Shown here piece after piece: positions 1 to 9,102 of a stretch of DNA of 64,000 nucleotides. Each line of letters starts with the position of its first letter. Within the stretch, counting starts at the first letter, position 1. A program made the position numbers and the translations under genes. The DNA is from a bacterium (lineage in GTDB: Bacteria; Verrucomicrobiota; Verrucomicrobiia; Limisphaerales; RI-55): positions 93,923-157,922 of the forward strand of contig WGOC01000022.1 in the NCBI GenBank assembly GCA_016124235.1. The letters run 5' to 3'. The notes beneath the pieces are model-generated. The model did not search any database, was not told the origin of the DNA, and was given only the letters and a program-made list of their open reading frames with translations.

Positions 1-473
1 CATTTCGCGACGGGACCGATCTGGTCGCACGCACGGATGTTGCCTTTGCGAGCTTGTGCAGCGGACTGGCGCTCGCGAACTCCGGTTTGGGTGCCGTGCA
101 TGGATTGGCGGCGCCGTTGGGCGGGGCATTCGCTGCGCCACACGGAGCGGTTTGTGCGGCTTTGCTGGTGCCGGTGCTCAGAGTCAATCTCGCGGCGACG
201 CAGGCTTCAGTGACCAACCAGCGGACGGTCGATCGCTTTCGGGAACTCGCCGGTATCCTCATCGGCGCGGAAGTTCCGGAACCGACGGCAGCGATTGAGT
301 GGTTGGCCAAATTGACTGCCGCGTTGGCGATTCCGGGCTTGGCGGCGTACGGCCTGCAGCCGGAACACTTCGCGGACATCGCACGTCAAGGATTGGCCGC
401 GAGCAGTATGAAGGGGAATCCGGTGCCGCTTTCGCAGCAGGTTTTGGAAGCGGTTCTTGGCGCTGCTCTGTAA
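1..473 (+). CDS. Iron-containing alcohol dehydrogenase, C-terminal part
   Basis: The reading frame is already open at base 3 and runs off the left edge, so only the last ~157 residues are seen. The helical metal-binding domain of group III (iron-containing) alcohol dehydrogenases/maleylacetate reductases is recognisable. HGLAAPLGGAF followed by PHG places two histidines 14 residues apart, matching the metal ligands H263 and H277 of E. coli FucO. The second His of the usual HGxAHxLG motif is Ala, as in maleylacetate reductase-like members. The substrate cannot be told from this half. The stop codon ends one base before the stop of the convergent next gene. Confidence 0.85.
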   Translation, partial: FRDGTDLVARTDVAFASLCSGLALANSGLGAVHGLAAPLGGAFAAPHGAVCAALLVPVLRVNLAATQASVTNQRTVDRFRELAGILIGAEVPEPTAAIEWLAKLTAALAIPGLAAYGLQPEHFADIARQGLAASSMKGNPVPLSQQVLEAVLGAAL

Positions 474-1022
474 TCAGCGATTTAACGTCTGGCCCGGATC
501 GGCTCCTTTGCCGACACGGTGGTTGGTCGGCAATTGGTCGAGGTTGGCTTCGATCGCACTCTGTGTGAGGAATTCCATTTTTGCGCGGTCGGCCACGTGA
601 CGAAGATAGAAGAGCTTGGTCGAATATACTTGTGCGGGAATGTTGGGTGATCCGATGAGTGGCACGAGCAAACCGTGCGGTTTGCGCCGTGCTGAAGCCC
701 ACGATTCAATCCAGTTCATCACCTGCAGGGGAAACAGTCCCGCGGCGTTGGTGGAAAAAATGATGATGTCCGCAGCGGTAGCATAGTGGCGGGCGACGAG
801 GGCGATGTCCGGGTCTTCCAAATAACGAAACCGCCACCACGTGCAGGAAATGATAATTTCGTCGGAGAATTTCTTTTGCAGCGACTGGGAAAGTCTCATG
901 GCTCGGTCCCGAGCCGCCGGGATGTCATATGCGATCGCGATCTGCCACTCGGTATGTTCCTCGGTGGGAACGGTCGTTAATTCCTTTGTCCGAGCACTGG
1001 TCATTCGGTTCATCCCGATCAC
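474..1022 (-). CDS. Conserved hypothetical protein, possible alpha/beta (Rossmann-like) fold
   Basis: I do not recognise this family. The product is about 182 residues with alternating strand/helix character: IAIAYDIPAARDRAM near the N-terminus, then TAADIIIFSTNAAG and LLVPLIG. That reads like a small flavodoxin- or receiver-like alpha/beta domain, without a signal peptide or membrane segment. I chose the GTG at 1022 because a GGGAGG ribosome-binding site (1030-1035) lies 7 nt before it. The longer TTG-initiated frame would begin inside that site, and the ATG at 1013 is too far away. It converges with the dehydrogenase with no intergenic space. Confidence 0.6.
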   Translation of the reverse strand: MIGMNRMTSARTKELTTVPTEEHTEWQIAIAYDIPAARDRAMRLSQSLQKKFSDEIIISCTWWRFRYLEDPDIALVARHYATAADIIIFSTNAAGLFPLQVMNWIESWASARRKPHGLLVPLIGSPNIPAQVYSTKLFYLRHVADRAKMEFLTQSAIEANLDQLPTNHRVGKGADPGQTLNR

Positions 1023-1309
1023 CGCAGAACCTCCCAAGAAATCCCGCGGCGTTTGGTGTTTTACATGGCCTTCGGAGACGTTGATTGTTTTGAACCAGAA
1101 TTAGTCGTGATGCAAATCAAAATTAAACATTATGATTGTTGTGCGGTTGAAATGATCGAGATCGGTCCCGAACGCGGTTTTCGGATGCAAAATCACCGGC
1201 GGTGCGGGATGTTAACGGCTTCCGCTGGCGGCGACAATCTGGTGCAATGAGCTCCAGACGGGTGAAACGTTGGCGAGGTTGGCCCGGGTAAAGCAGTGTT
1301 CAATATTCT
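1023..1309. other. Divergent intergenic region
   Basis: About 290 bases separate the minus-strand unknown gene from the plus-strand TPR gene, so it must hold two divergent promoters. The centre (around 1100-1145) is AT-rich compared with its flanks. I could not identify a convincing -35/-10 pair or a gene; the short frames here lack recognisable protein features. Confidence 0.4.
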
Positions 1310-2710
1310 ATGGCTGAAAAGGAATTAAGTGAAGTTGCGCCTTTTTGTCGGGAACAATTCGACAAGGGCAAGGCGGCCTACAATCGGCAAAACTTCGATT
1401 ACGCGATCGAGTTGCTCGGCGGCGTATTGCAGCTGGAACCGGCATTTTACGAAGCGCGGGAGATGTTGCGGGCCACGCAGTTCAAACGAGCCAAGGTCGG
1501 CAAAGGTTTTTTCAGCAAAGTGCTCGGTCGCGCGAGCGTGTCGCCGACCCTGGCCAAGGCGCAAATGATGGCCAAACGCAAACCTTTGGAAGCACTGATC
1601 GCGGCCGAGCAGGTGTTGAACGTGGATCCCGCGAACGTGGCCGCGCACAAGGCATTGGCCGACGCGGCGACGGCGGCCGAGTTACCTCGGACCGCTCTGT
1701 TGTCCCTAGAGATTGCCTTCAAGCACGCGCCCGCTGATCGCAAACTCGCATTGACGCTGGCTGACGCCTACGCAAATGCCGGTCAAATTGGCCGGGCGGA
1801 GGCGATCTACGGCGAAGCGATCAAAGCGAACCCGAACGATCAGGAATTGCAGCAAGCACTCAAAGACCTGGCTGCGCGCCGCACCATGGCCGAAGGAGGC
1901 TACGACTCAATCGCCGGCGGGAAGGGGTCCTACCGGGATATCTTGCGTGACAAGGCGCGGGCGGCGGAACTCGAACAGGAGAGCCGGATTGTGAACAGTG
2001 AGGAAGGCACTCGCGACCTGATCGAGCGATATACCGTTGAACTGGAGAAAGAGCCGGCCAATCGCAAATTACTCCGCTCGCTCGCGGATGCTTACTCACA
2101 ATTGGGTGAACTGGAGCAAACGCTCCACTATCTGCGATTGTTGCGCGAAGCATCCGGCGGGAGCGATCCGTCAATCGATCGCGAAATCATTTCTGTATCG
2201 CTGAAAAAAATTGACAATGAGTTGGCTGGCTTGGATCCCGACGATGAGAATTACGAGCAACAACGACAGGCTCTTCGCAGCGAACGGGAAGGAGTGGAAA
2301 TTCAGTCCGCCAAAGAATTGGTTGATCGCTATCCCTCCGATTTGCAGCATCGATTTGAACTGGGGAAAGTCTACTTTCGGCTCGGCAAGATTAATGAGGC
2401 GATCGGTGAATTTCAAAAGGCTCAGGCCAACCCGCATCGCAAAATTGCGTCGCTCGGCTTCCTCGGCCAGTGCTTTTCCAAACGTGGATTGCATGACGTG
2501 GCCGTGCGGACACTGCAAAAAGCGGTCGACGAGAAGCAGGCTTTTGATGAAGAGAAGAAGGAATTGATCTACCAGTTGGGGCTCGCACTGGAAGCCATGG
2601 GGCGACCGAATGATGCGATTGAGCAATTCAAGCAAATCTACGAGCAGGATATCGGTTTCAAGGATGTTGCGGCCAAAGTCGACGCATTCTACGCCGGAGA
2701 CACACAATAG
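1310..2710 (+). CDS. Tetratricopeptide-repeat (TPR) scaffold protein
   Basis: This is a 466-residue soluble protein made largely of helical TPR units. Clear copies are AYNRQNFDYAIELLGGVL (residues ~24-41), the ADAYANAGQIGRAEAIYGEA unit (~155-175), the LADAYSQLGELEQTLHYLR unit, FELGKVYFRLGKINEAIGEF and YQLGLALEAMGRPNDAIEQF near the C-terminus. A charged, probably coiled-coil stretch rich in E, Q and R lies between residues ~300 and 345. No signal peptide or catalytic domain is seen, so a protein-protein scaffold is the safest reading. A small membrane protein follows 9 bp downstream and is probably co-transcribed. Confidence 0.85.
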   Translation: MAEKELSEVAPFCREQFDKGKAAYNRQNFDYAIELLGGVLQLEPAFYEAREMLRATQFKRAKVGKGFFSKVLGRASVSPTLAKAQMMAKRKPLEALIAAEQVLNVDPANVAAHKALADAATAAELPRTALLSLEIAFKHAPADRKLALTLADAYANAGQIGRAEAIYGEAIKANPNDQELQQALKDLAARRTMAEGGYDSIAGGKGSYRDILRDKARAAELEQESRIVNSEEGTRDLIERYTVELEKEPANRKLLRSLADAYSQLGELEQTLHYLRLLREASGGSDPSIDREIISVSLKKIDNELAGLDPDDENYEQQRQALRSEREGVEIQSAKELVDRYPSDLQHRFELGKVYFRLGKINEAIGEFQKAQANPHRKIASLGFLGQCFSKRGLHDVAVRTLQKAVDEKQAFDEEKKELIYQLGLALEAMGRPNDAIEQFKQIYEQDIGFKDVAAKVDAFYAGDTQ

Positions 2711-2719
2711 GAGACGGCT

Positions 2720-2974
2720 GTGGGGAAAGATGATTTACCAGGAATCTTGCGCAATAGCGGGCGCCGGAAAGAAACTCGATGGCAACGGTATTGGCGCAAG
2801 CGTCGGATGCACGCTTTGCGGAATTCCAGTGATCATGCAACGGCGATGGCAATCGGAATACTGTTCGCGATCTTGCTGATTGGCGCGTTGCTCGTGATTG
2901 GCGTCAAACGCGGTGGGTTTTCGTCGTTTCGATCACCCAAAGGCATTGAGATGCTCAAGCCACCCGGTCAATAG
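2720..2974 (+). CDS. Small single-span membrane protein, hypothetical
   Basis: GTG start 6 nt after an AGGAG ribosome-binding site that itself overlaps the end of the TPR gene. The 84-residue product has a very basic N-terminal half (RRKETRWQRYWRKRR) and then one hydrophobic helix (about residues 43-63, AMAIGILFAILLIGALLVIG). By the positive-inside rule the N-terminus should be cytoplasmic. No family is recognised. Coupling to the TPR gene suggests it could anchor that scaffold to the membrane, which is inference only. Confidence 0.6.
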   Translation: MGKDDLPGILRNSGRRKETRWQRYWRKRRMHALRNSSDHATAMAIGILFAILLIGALLVIGVKRGGFSSFRSPKGIEMLKPPGQ

Positions 2975-2994
2975 TCATTTACTGGCAGAATGCC

Positions 2995-3906
2995 TCAGTG
3001 GTCTCGTTTGAGCAGGTAATCCGCAATCGCTTCAAGCGCGGTTGCTTTGCCTTTGAATGCGCCGAGTGCCGAAAAGGCCTTGTCCGTCAGTTGTTGAGCA
3101 ATCTTTCGAGACTTTTCCAGACCAACGATGGCGGGGTAAGTTGCTTTCTGAGCCGCCGTGTCCTTTCCGGCTGTCTTGCCTAACTTCTCGGTCGATTGCG
3201 TCACGTCCAGAATGTCATCGATCACTTGGAACGCGAGTCCGACGTTGTAGCCGAAGGTCGTCAACGACTCGAGTTGCGTGGGCGAGCAATTGGCGCTCAT
3301 TCCGCCCAGCCGGACCGAAGTGCAAAGCAAGGCCGATGTCTTGCGCTCATGAATGAACCGCAGATCCGTCTGCGAAAGCCGCTTACCTTCGCCTTCCAAG
3401 TCAGCCACCTGACCGGCGATCAGTTGGAGCGAACCGGCGGTTTGCGTCAATTCGGTTAGTTGTGTCTTGAGCGGATAGCGTTTTGAAATCGGCGTTTCGG
3501 CGAGGATTTCAAACGCGATGGTGAGGAGGGCGTCACCTGCGAGAATTGCGACTCCTTCGCCAAAAACCTTGTGATTGGTCGGTTTGCCTCGGCGAAAATC
3601 ATCATTATCCATCGCCGGCAAATCGTCGTGAATGAGTGAGTAGGTATGGATGCATTCCACCGCAGCGGCGCTTGCCAAGGCACCGGCCCACTCCCCGCCA
3701 CACGCTTCGCTCGCGGCGAGGCAAAGCGCCGGCCGCATGCGCTTACCACCGGCAAACAGCGAATAGCGCATGGCTTTGTGGATCGTCGCGGGTTTGCGCG
3801 TGGCGCGCGGTAGAGCGCGATCCAAAGTTCGATCGACCGCCTGGCTGGCAGCGTCAAGGTAAGTGCCGAGATCAAAGACGGAACGGCCGGATTGGTGCGC
3901 GGGCAT
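2995..3906 (-). CDS. ispA: Short-chain polyprenyl (farnesyl) diphosphate synthase
   Basis: The 303-residue length and motifs match E. coli IspA. The first aspartate-rich motif reads HDDLPAMDNDDFRRG and the second reads QVIDDILDVTQ. GGKRMRPALCLAA is the isopentenyl diphosphate-binding region and KTSALLCTSVRLG lies mid-protein. The enzyme condenses isopentenyl diphosphate with DMAPP/GPP to give C15 (possibly C20) prenyl diphosphates for quinones, undecaprenyl lipids or hopanoids. Product length cannot be fixed from sequence alone. It stands alone on the minus strand, converging with the small membrane protein and divergent from the tRNA-Thr/tuf transcription unit. Confidence 0.92.
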   Translation of the reverse strand: MPAHQSGRSVFDLGTYLDAASQAVDRTLDRALPRATRKPATIHKAMRYSLFAGGKRMRPALCLAASEACGGEWAGALASAAAVECIHTYSLIHDDLPAMDNDDFRRGKPTNHKVFGEGVAILAGDALLTIAFEILAETPISKRYPLKTQLTELTQTAGSLQLIAGQVADLEGEGKRLSQTDLRFIHERKTSALLCTSVRLGGMSANCSPTQLESLTTFGYNVGLAFQVIDDILDVTQSTEKLGKTAGKDTAAQKATYPAIVGLEKSRKIAQQLTDKAFSALGAFKGKATALEAIADYLLKRDH

Positions 3907-4025
3907 GCGGGCTTTTAGGGAATTCCCAGGGGTCTCGGCAAGCCTCTGTTTTTGGGCGAAATTGCGCTGTGAACGCGGTCGTGGAACAACTTGAGAAATT
4001 GCTCGAAATATTAATTACAAAACCA

Positions 4026-4054
4026 TTGACAGGGTCCTAAATTGTCTCCTAACG
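4026..4054 (+). promoter_or_regulatory. Candidate sigma-70 promoter of the tRNA-Thr/tuf unit
   Basis: A perfect -35 hexamer TTGACA (4026-4031) is followed 18 nt later by TAACGT (4050-4055), a weak -10. It lies about 120 bp before tRNA-Thr on the strand that carries the whole translation supercluster and is the best promoter-like match in the 260-bp gap. Confidence 0.4.
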
Positions 4055-4089
4055 TCCCGGCCGCATTGTGCCAAACCTGATTAGCGCTG

Positions 4090-4134
4090 TCGGCTCCAGG
4101 TCACCAGAAGGGTAGGGAGCTGATGGTTTTTTTT
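4090..4134 (+). terminator. Possible attenuator hairpin before tRNA-Thr
   Basis: TCGGCTCC (4090-4097) can pair with GGAGCTGA (4116-4123), 8 bp including one G-U, with an 18-nt loop. A run of eight T (4127-4134) follows after a 3-nt gap. It lies between the candidate promoter and tRNA-Thr, so it could attenuate the tRNA/tuf transcript. The long loop makes this uncertain. Confidence 0.3.
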
Positions 4135-4172
4135 GTCTTTAGGTGAGGCGGAAATGCGAAGAAATCGGCTGC

Positions 4173-4248
4173 GCCCATGTAGCTCAGTCGGTAGAGCACA
4201 TCCTTGGTAAGGATGAGGTCACCGGTTCAAGCCCGGTCATGGGCTCCA
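4173..4248 (+). tRNA. tRNA-Thr (GGT)
   Basis: The 76-nt cloverleaf has acceptor arms GCCCATG/CATGGGC and D-arm AGCTC...GAGC. Its anticodon stem is CATCC/GGATG around loop TTGGTAA (anticodon GGT), and the T-loop is GGTTCAAGC. The CCA end is encoded. It is followed 64 bp later by tuf, the thrT-tuf linkage seen in many bacteria. Confidence 0.95.
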
Positions 4249-4311
4249 TTAACGAAGTCGAAACAAATAACAGGCAACTAGAAACAACTACTACTCGAAG
4301 CAGGAGACAAC

Positions 4312-5502
<1,191 letters not shown>

Positions 5503-5519
5503 GCGGAAGAAAATTAGCG

Positions 5520-5554
5520 GGGCGCCTGTTCGAATTGACCGCGAACAGGCGCCC
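5520..5554 (+). promoter_or_regulatory. Strong stem-loop between tuf and tRNA-Trp
   Basis: GGGCGCCTGTTCG (5520-5532) pairs perfectly over 13 bp with CGAACAGGCGCCC (5542-5554) around a 9-nt loop. No U-run follows, so it is not a standard terminator. Its position between an mRNA and two tRNAs suggests an RNase processing or 3'-end stability hairpin. Confidence 0.55.
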
Positions 5555-5593
5555 GCCACTCTCGCAGACGGCCGCAACGAGTTTCTGGCAGTT

Positions 5594-5669
5594 AGGGCGG
5601 TAACTCAATTGGTAGAGTAGCGGTCTCCAAAACCGCCTGTTGGGGGTTCGAGTCCCTCCCGCCCTGCCA
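5594..5669 (+). tRNA. tRNA-Trp (CCA)
   Basis: The 76-nt cloverleaf has acceptor AGGGCGG/CCGCCCT, anticodon stem GCGGT/ACCGC with loop CTCCAAA (anticodon CCA), T-loop GTTCGAGTC and an encoded CCA end. A tRNA-Trp just before secE-nusG is a recurring bacterial arrangement; here rpmG, often found between them, is absent. Confidence 0.95.
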
Positions 5670-5687
5670 AAACCTGTTCGATTAGAT

Positions 5688-5780
<93 letters not shown>

Positions 5781-5797
5781 GGCAGAATAGTTTAAAC

Positions 5798-6061
5798 GTG
5801 AAAAATCTGACATTGATCATCTGGCTCGCCGTCCTCGCCGGCGCCTTTGCCTTTTTATGGTATAAGGGCTACCTGCTGCGCCTGACGGCCTATGTCCGTG
5901 CCACACGAGAAGAATTAAAGCGCTGTAATTGGCCGGACCGTCAGGAGCTTCGCGAATCGACGATAGTCGTCATGATTTCAGTTGCTCTCCTTGGCGTTTT
6001 TACGGCCGTGGCGGACTTCGGCATCTCTGCCGTTGTGAATCTGATCAACACCTTGAAGTAG
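5798..6061 (+). CDS. secE: Preprotein translocase subunit SecE
   Basis: GTG start; 87 residues. The diagnostic SecE segment REELKRCNWPDRQELRES (amphipathic cytoplasmic helix plus hinge) is followed by the conserved C-terminal membrane helix (VVMISVALLGVFTAVADFG). Unlike the single-span minimal SecE, an extra hydrophobic helix occupies residues ~4-22 (LTLIIWLAVLAGAFAFLWY), giving two predicted spans against three in E. coli. It forms SecYEG with the secY at 29470. The order secE-nusG-rplK is the bacterial standard. Confidence 0.95.
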   Translation: MKNLTLIIWLAVLAGAFAFLWYKGYLLRLTAYVRATREELKRCNWPDRQELRESTIVVMISVALLGVFTAVADFGISAVVNLINTLK

Positions 6062-6073
6062 GAGCCAGCGGAT

Positions 6074-6622
6074 ATGAAAAGCCAATGGTTTGTCATTCAC
6101 ACGCTTTCCGGCCAGGAGCAGAAGGTCAAGGATAGCATTGGCAAACGACTGAAAAGTGAAGAAATGGAAGAGTACCTTAATGAGGTGCTCGTCCCCATTG
6201 AGAAAGTGGTCGAAGTCCGTAATGGCAAGAAAACGGTCACTTCGCGGAAACTTTATCCCGGCTACGTTTTCGTTGACATGTGCTTGCTCGATGAAAACCA
6301 CCGGCGCGTGGAAAAGCCTTGGTATTTTATCAAGGATACGCCGGGCGTGATTGGTTTTGTTGGTGGTGATCATCCGACACCGACGCCGCAAGAAGAGATA
6401 GAGGCGATCAAAGACCAAATTAACGAGGCTGAAGATCGCGAAAAGCCGAAGGTCAATTTTGAAGTCGGCGAGACCATCAAGATCAATGACGGTCCGTTTC
6501 TTAACTTCAGCGGTGTAATTGAAGAGATTGATTTTGAGCGCGGCAAATTGAAGGTGACGGTGAACATCTTCGGCCGCAATACCCCTGTCGAGCTTGAGTA
6601 CTGGCAGGTGGAAAAAAGTTAA
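6074..6622 (+). CDS. nusG: Transcription elongation/antitermination factor NusG
   Basis: The 182-residue product has the two NusG domains. The NGN domain runs from WFVIHTLSGQEQKV through GYVFVDM, and the C-terminal KOW domain is near residues 130-180 (FEVGETIKINDGPF, then GRNTPVELEYWQVEK). NusG binds RNA polymerase and links it to Rho, NusA or ribosomal S10, whose gene is in the same cluster. A charged linker between the domains (EIEAIKDQINEAEDREKPK) is a little longer than in E. coli. It starts 12 bp after secE and ends 9 bp before rplK. Confidence 0.97.
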   Translation: MKSQWFVIHTLSGQEQKVKDSIGKRLKSEEMEEYLNEVLVPIEKVVEVRNGKKTVTSRKLYPGYVFVDMCLLDENHRRVEKPWYFIKDTPGVIGFVGGDHPTPTPQEEIEAIKDQINEAEDREKPKVNFEVGETIKINDGPFLNFSGVIEEIDFERGKLKVTVNIFGRNTPVELEYWQVEKS

Positions 6623-6631
6623 AGGTGACAT

Positions 6632-7057
6632 ATGGCTAAGAAGAAAACAGGCGAAATTAAGCTGCAGATCCCGGCAGGTCAGGCCAATCCGGCCCCCCCG
6701 GTGGGCCCGGCGTTGGGTCAGCATGGCGTCAATATCATGGCGTTTTGCAAAGAATTTAACGCGGCGACCAAGGATCAGGCGGGCTTGGTGATTCCGGTCG
6801 TTATTTCTGTTTTTCAGGACAAATCATTTACGTTCATTACCAAATCGCCGCCGGCGGCCGTGTTGCTGAAAAAGGCAGCAGGGATCGCCTCCGGCAGCAA
6901 AACGCCCAACAAGGAAAAGGTGGGCAAGGTCAGCCGCAAACAGGTATTGGACATCGTCAAGATGAAGATCAACGATCTTAACGCAATTGACGAGGAAGCC
7001 GGCTTCCGCATGGTGGCGGGGACTGCCCGCAGCATGGGGATCGAAGTAGAGCAGTAA
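6632..7057 (+). CDS. rplK: 50S ribosomal protein L11
   Basis: The 141-residue length is canonical. The N-terminal domain carries [20 protein letters not shown], the proline-helix region contacted by IF2/EF-G and targeted by thiopeptides. The C-terminal rRNA-binding domain includes [14 protein letters not shown] and ends with the conserved [12 protein letters not shown]. It binds 23S rRNA at the GTPase-associated centre. It lies between nusG and rplA as in most bacteria. Confidence 0.98.
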   Translation: MAKKKTGEIKLQIPAGQANPAPPVGPALGQHGVNIMAFCKEFNAATKDQAGLVIPVVISVFQDKSFTFITKSPPAAVLLKKAAGIASGSKTPNKEKVGKVSRKQVLDIVKMKINDLNAIDEEAGFRMVAGTARSMGIEVEQ

Positions 7058-7092
7058 AAATCAAGCGCGGGAGGGCTTCGATAGAAGTCCGC

Positions 7093-7812
7093 ATGCACCG
7101 CATCAAGCACATGCCCAGCAAACGATACAAAAACAGTCTGAAGTCGGTTGATCAGGCCAAGACCTACCCGCTCGCAGAAGCGGTGGAGGTGCTCGGCAAA
7201 CTGCCACGAGCGAAGTTTGTGGAAACCGTGGATCTCGCCGTTCGCCTAGGTGTCGATCCCCGCCAGTCGGACCAGATGGTTCGTGGCACGGTTCCGTTGC
7301 CCCACGGCAGCGGCAAGACCGTTCGAGTCGTGGTTTTCGCCCGCCCTGGTGCGGCGGCAGACGCGGCCAAAGAAGCCGGCGCCGAACACGTTGGCTTTGA
7401 AGAACTGATTAAGAAGTGCACCGAAGGTTGGACCGATTTTGACGTCGCCGTCGCGACGCCGGAGGCGATGGTTGAAGTTCGCAAATTGGGTAAAGTGCTT
7501 GGACCGCGCGGTCTGATGCCGAATCCCAAGACCGGTACGGTCACCGAAGACACCGCGAAAGCGGTGAAAGAAGTAAAGGCGGGTCGGGTCGAGTTCAAGA
7601 TCGACAAGGCTGCGAATGTCCATGTGCCCGTGGGCAAGGTGAATTTTAAGGCTGAGCAGATTCTTGAGAATGCCAAGGCCGTCATCGAAGCTATCCTTCG
7701 GGCCAAGCCGACGAGCGCTAAAGGTCAGTATATGTTGAGCTGCACCTTGTCCGCCACCATGAGCCCGGGCATCCGCATTGATTTGAAAGACGCGCAATCA
7801 CTGGCTGCCTAA
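7093..7812 (+). CDS. rplA: 50S ribosomal protein L1
   Basis: The 239-residue product has the L1 signature: [20 protein letters not shown] with the following [19 protein letters not shown] and [16 protein letters not shown] (7069-7075) is the only purine-rich site upstream and lies 17 nt before the ATG at 7093. An in-frame ATG at 7111 (MPSKRYKN) would give a more usual L1 N-terminus, so the first six residues are uncertain. L1 builds the E-site stalk and in many bacteria represses its own operon; I could not identify its mRNA target here. Confidence 0.97.
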   Translation: MHRIKHMPSKRYKNSLKSVDQAKTYPLAEAVEVLGKLPRAKFVETVDLAVRLGVDPRQSDQMVRGTVPLPHGSGKTVRVVVFARPGAAADAAKEAGAEHVGFEELIKKCTEGWTDFDVAVATPEAMVEVRKLGKVLGPRGLMPNPKTGTVTEDTAKAVKEVKAGRVEFKIDKAANVHVPVGKVNFKAEQILENAKAVIEAILRAKPTSAKGQYMLSCTLSATMSPGIRIDLKDAQSLAA

Positions 7813-7833
7813 CCACTAACGGAAGAACTGGAA

Positions 7834-8346
7834 ATGAGAGCTGAAAAGAAATCCATCAGTGGCGAGTATCTGAGCCGCCTGAGTGCTTCGCCGTATTTTT
7901 TTGTCGTTGATTACACCGGGCTGAAAGTCGGTCCGTTCACTGAACTGCGTAAACGCCTCAATCAGGCCGGAGCGGAAGTGCATGTCGTTAAGAATTCACT
8001 TTTCCGAATCGCGGCCAAGGAAGCCGGTATCGCGGATCTGGGTCAACCACTGGCGGGGCAGCTTGCGGTGGTGACCGGCCAGAAGGATGTGAGCGCGGCG
8101 GCGAAGGTGGTTAAGAATTTCCATGCCGAATTTGAAAAGCCGGTCATCCGGTTTGGCTTTTTGAACAATGAACCGTTGTCCGGCACGGACCTGAACATGT
8201 TGGCCGATCTGCCGTCTTTGGACGTGCTGCGGTCAAAAATCCTGGGTGTGTTGATGGCGCCGGCTCAGAAGCTCGCCGCGGTTTTGAACACGCCGGGCAG
8301 CCAGCTTGCGCGAGTCATCAAAGCTCGGGTGGACAAAGGCGAATGA
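7834..8346 (+). CDS. rplJ: 50S ribosomal protein L10
   Basis: The 170-residue protein opens with MRAEKKSISGEYLSRL and the conserved FVVDYTGLKVGPFTELRKRL, followed by VHVVKNSLFRIAAKEAG. The C-terminal helix (KLAAVLNTPGSQLARVIKAR) is the docking site for L7/L12 dimers. Only 21 bp separate it from rplA, so the long structured L10 leader known from E. coli is absent. Any L10-L12 feedback site would have to lie elsewhere, perhaps in the 118-bp gap before rplL. Confidence 0.97.
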   Translation: MRAEKKSISGEYLSRLSASPYFFVVDYTGLKVGPFTELRKRLNQAGAEVHVVKNSLFRIAAKEAGIADLGQPLAGQLAVVTGQKDVSAAAKVVKNFHAEFEKPVIRFGFLNNEPLSGTDLNMLADLPSLDVLRSKILGVLMAPAQKLAAVLNTPGSQLARVIKARVDKGE

Positions 8347-8464
8347 ATAATTTCCCGGTCTCGTTTATGGTGAGATTGGGAGTAACAAATAGTAACTCGT
8401 CGATTCACCGGCGGTGAATTGAAACCGGCCGCGGCCGCGGCTGACGACGACACTGAAAGGAAAC
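8347..8464 (+). promoter_or_regulatory. Structured rplJ-rplL spacer
   Basis: The 118-bp spacer can form two stems. CCCGGTCTC with GAGATTGGG (8355-8381, two G-U pairs) and ATTCACCG with CGGTGAAT (8402-8418) flank an AT-rich stretch. Enlarged, structured spacers here usually serve to raise L7/L12 synthesis above L10; no promoter was recognised. Confidence 0.4.
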
Positions 8465-8848
8465 ATGGCAGACATTGCAACATTGGTAGATACGCTTGGT
8501 AAGCTCACCGTGGTTGAGGCCGCCGAGCTCGTGAAACAACTCGAAGAAGCCTGGGGCGTAACCGCCGCGGCACCGGTGGCTGTGGCCGCTGCGCCTGCTG
8601 GTGGAGCCGCTGCTCCGGCCGCCGAAGCGAAAACCGAGTTCGACGTGATTCTGGTTTCGGCTCCAGCTGACAAGAAGATCGCGACCATCAAAGTGGTTCG
8701 TGAGATCAAGGCCGGCTTGGGTCTCGCCGAGGCCAAAGCCCTCGTTGAAGGCGCTCCGAAGCCCGTGCTCGAAGGTGCCAACAAGGCAGACGCCGACGCG
8801 GCTAAGAAGAAGCTCGAAGACGCCGGCGCCAAGGTGGAAATCAAGTAG
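8465..8848 (+). CDS. rplL: 50S ribosomal protein L7/L12
   Basis: The 127-residue protein has an N-terminal dimerisation domain ([19 protein letters not shown]), an Ala/Pro/Gly hinge (about residues 38-56) and the C-terminal factor-binding domain. The latter carries [33 protein letters not shown] and the invariant VEGAPKPV. It forms the multi-copy stalk that recruits EF-Tu, EF-G and IF2. GAAAGGA precedes the ATG. A long untranslated spacer with hairpins follows before rpoB. Confidence 0.98.
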   Translation: MADIATLVDTLGKLTVVEAAELVKQLEEAWGVTAAAPVAVAAAPAGGAAAPAAEAKTEFDVILVSAPADKKIATIKVVREIKAGLGLAEAKALVEGAPKPVLEGANKADADAAKKKLEDAGAKVEIK

Positions 8849-9102
8849 TGATTTCCGGTTGGGAAGCGGTGGCCAAATGCCGCCGCTTCCCCGCCGCTCT
8901 TGACGAGCGGCCATTGAAAACCGGCGGTCGTTCAATGAACGGCGAGCCGGTGAGACGGTCCAACGCATTGAAGAACGACTGTCCGACAAATTTAGAATTT
9001 TTGGTGACGACCGGGTTCCGAACGGGAACGCGGCCGTCTAGTTTTGTCTCGTAAACCTGCTGACCGGCACCGCCGCCGGACCGGCACTCCGCAAAGGCAA
9101 TC
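8849..9102 (+). promoter_or_regulatory. rplL-rpoB intercistronic region with processing/attenuator-like hairpins
   Basis: In 254 non-coding bases two adjacent hairpins stand out. GGGAAGCGG/CCGCTTCCC (8861-8891, 9-bp stem) is followed by CCGCTC/GAGCGG (8893-8909). Neither is followed by a U-run. This is the position of the partial terminator and RNase III site in the E. coli rplL-rpoB junction, so a role in setting the ribosomal-protein to RNA-polymerase ratio is a reasonable inference. Confidence 0.5.

Noticed and set aside
1053..1250. 65-residue plus-strand frame in the gap before the TPR gene
   Set aside because: There is no ribosome-binding site, no recognisable motif and poor codon pattern.
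8848..9054. 68-residue frame between rplL and rpoB
   Set aside because: It is composed of the intercistronic hairpins; the sequence pattern is explained by RNA structure rather than coding.
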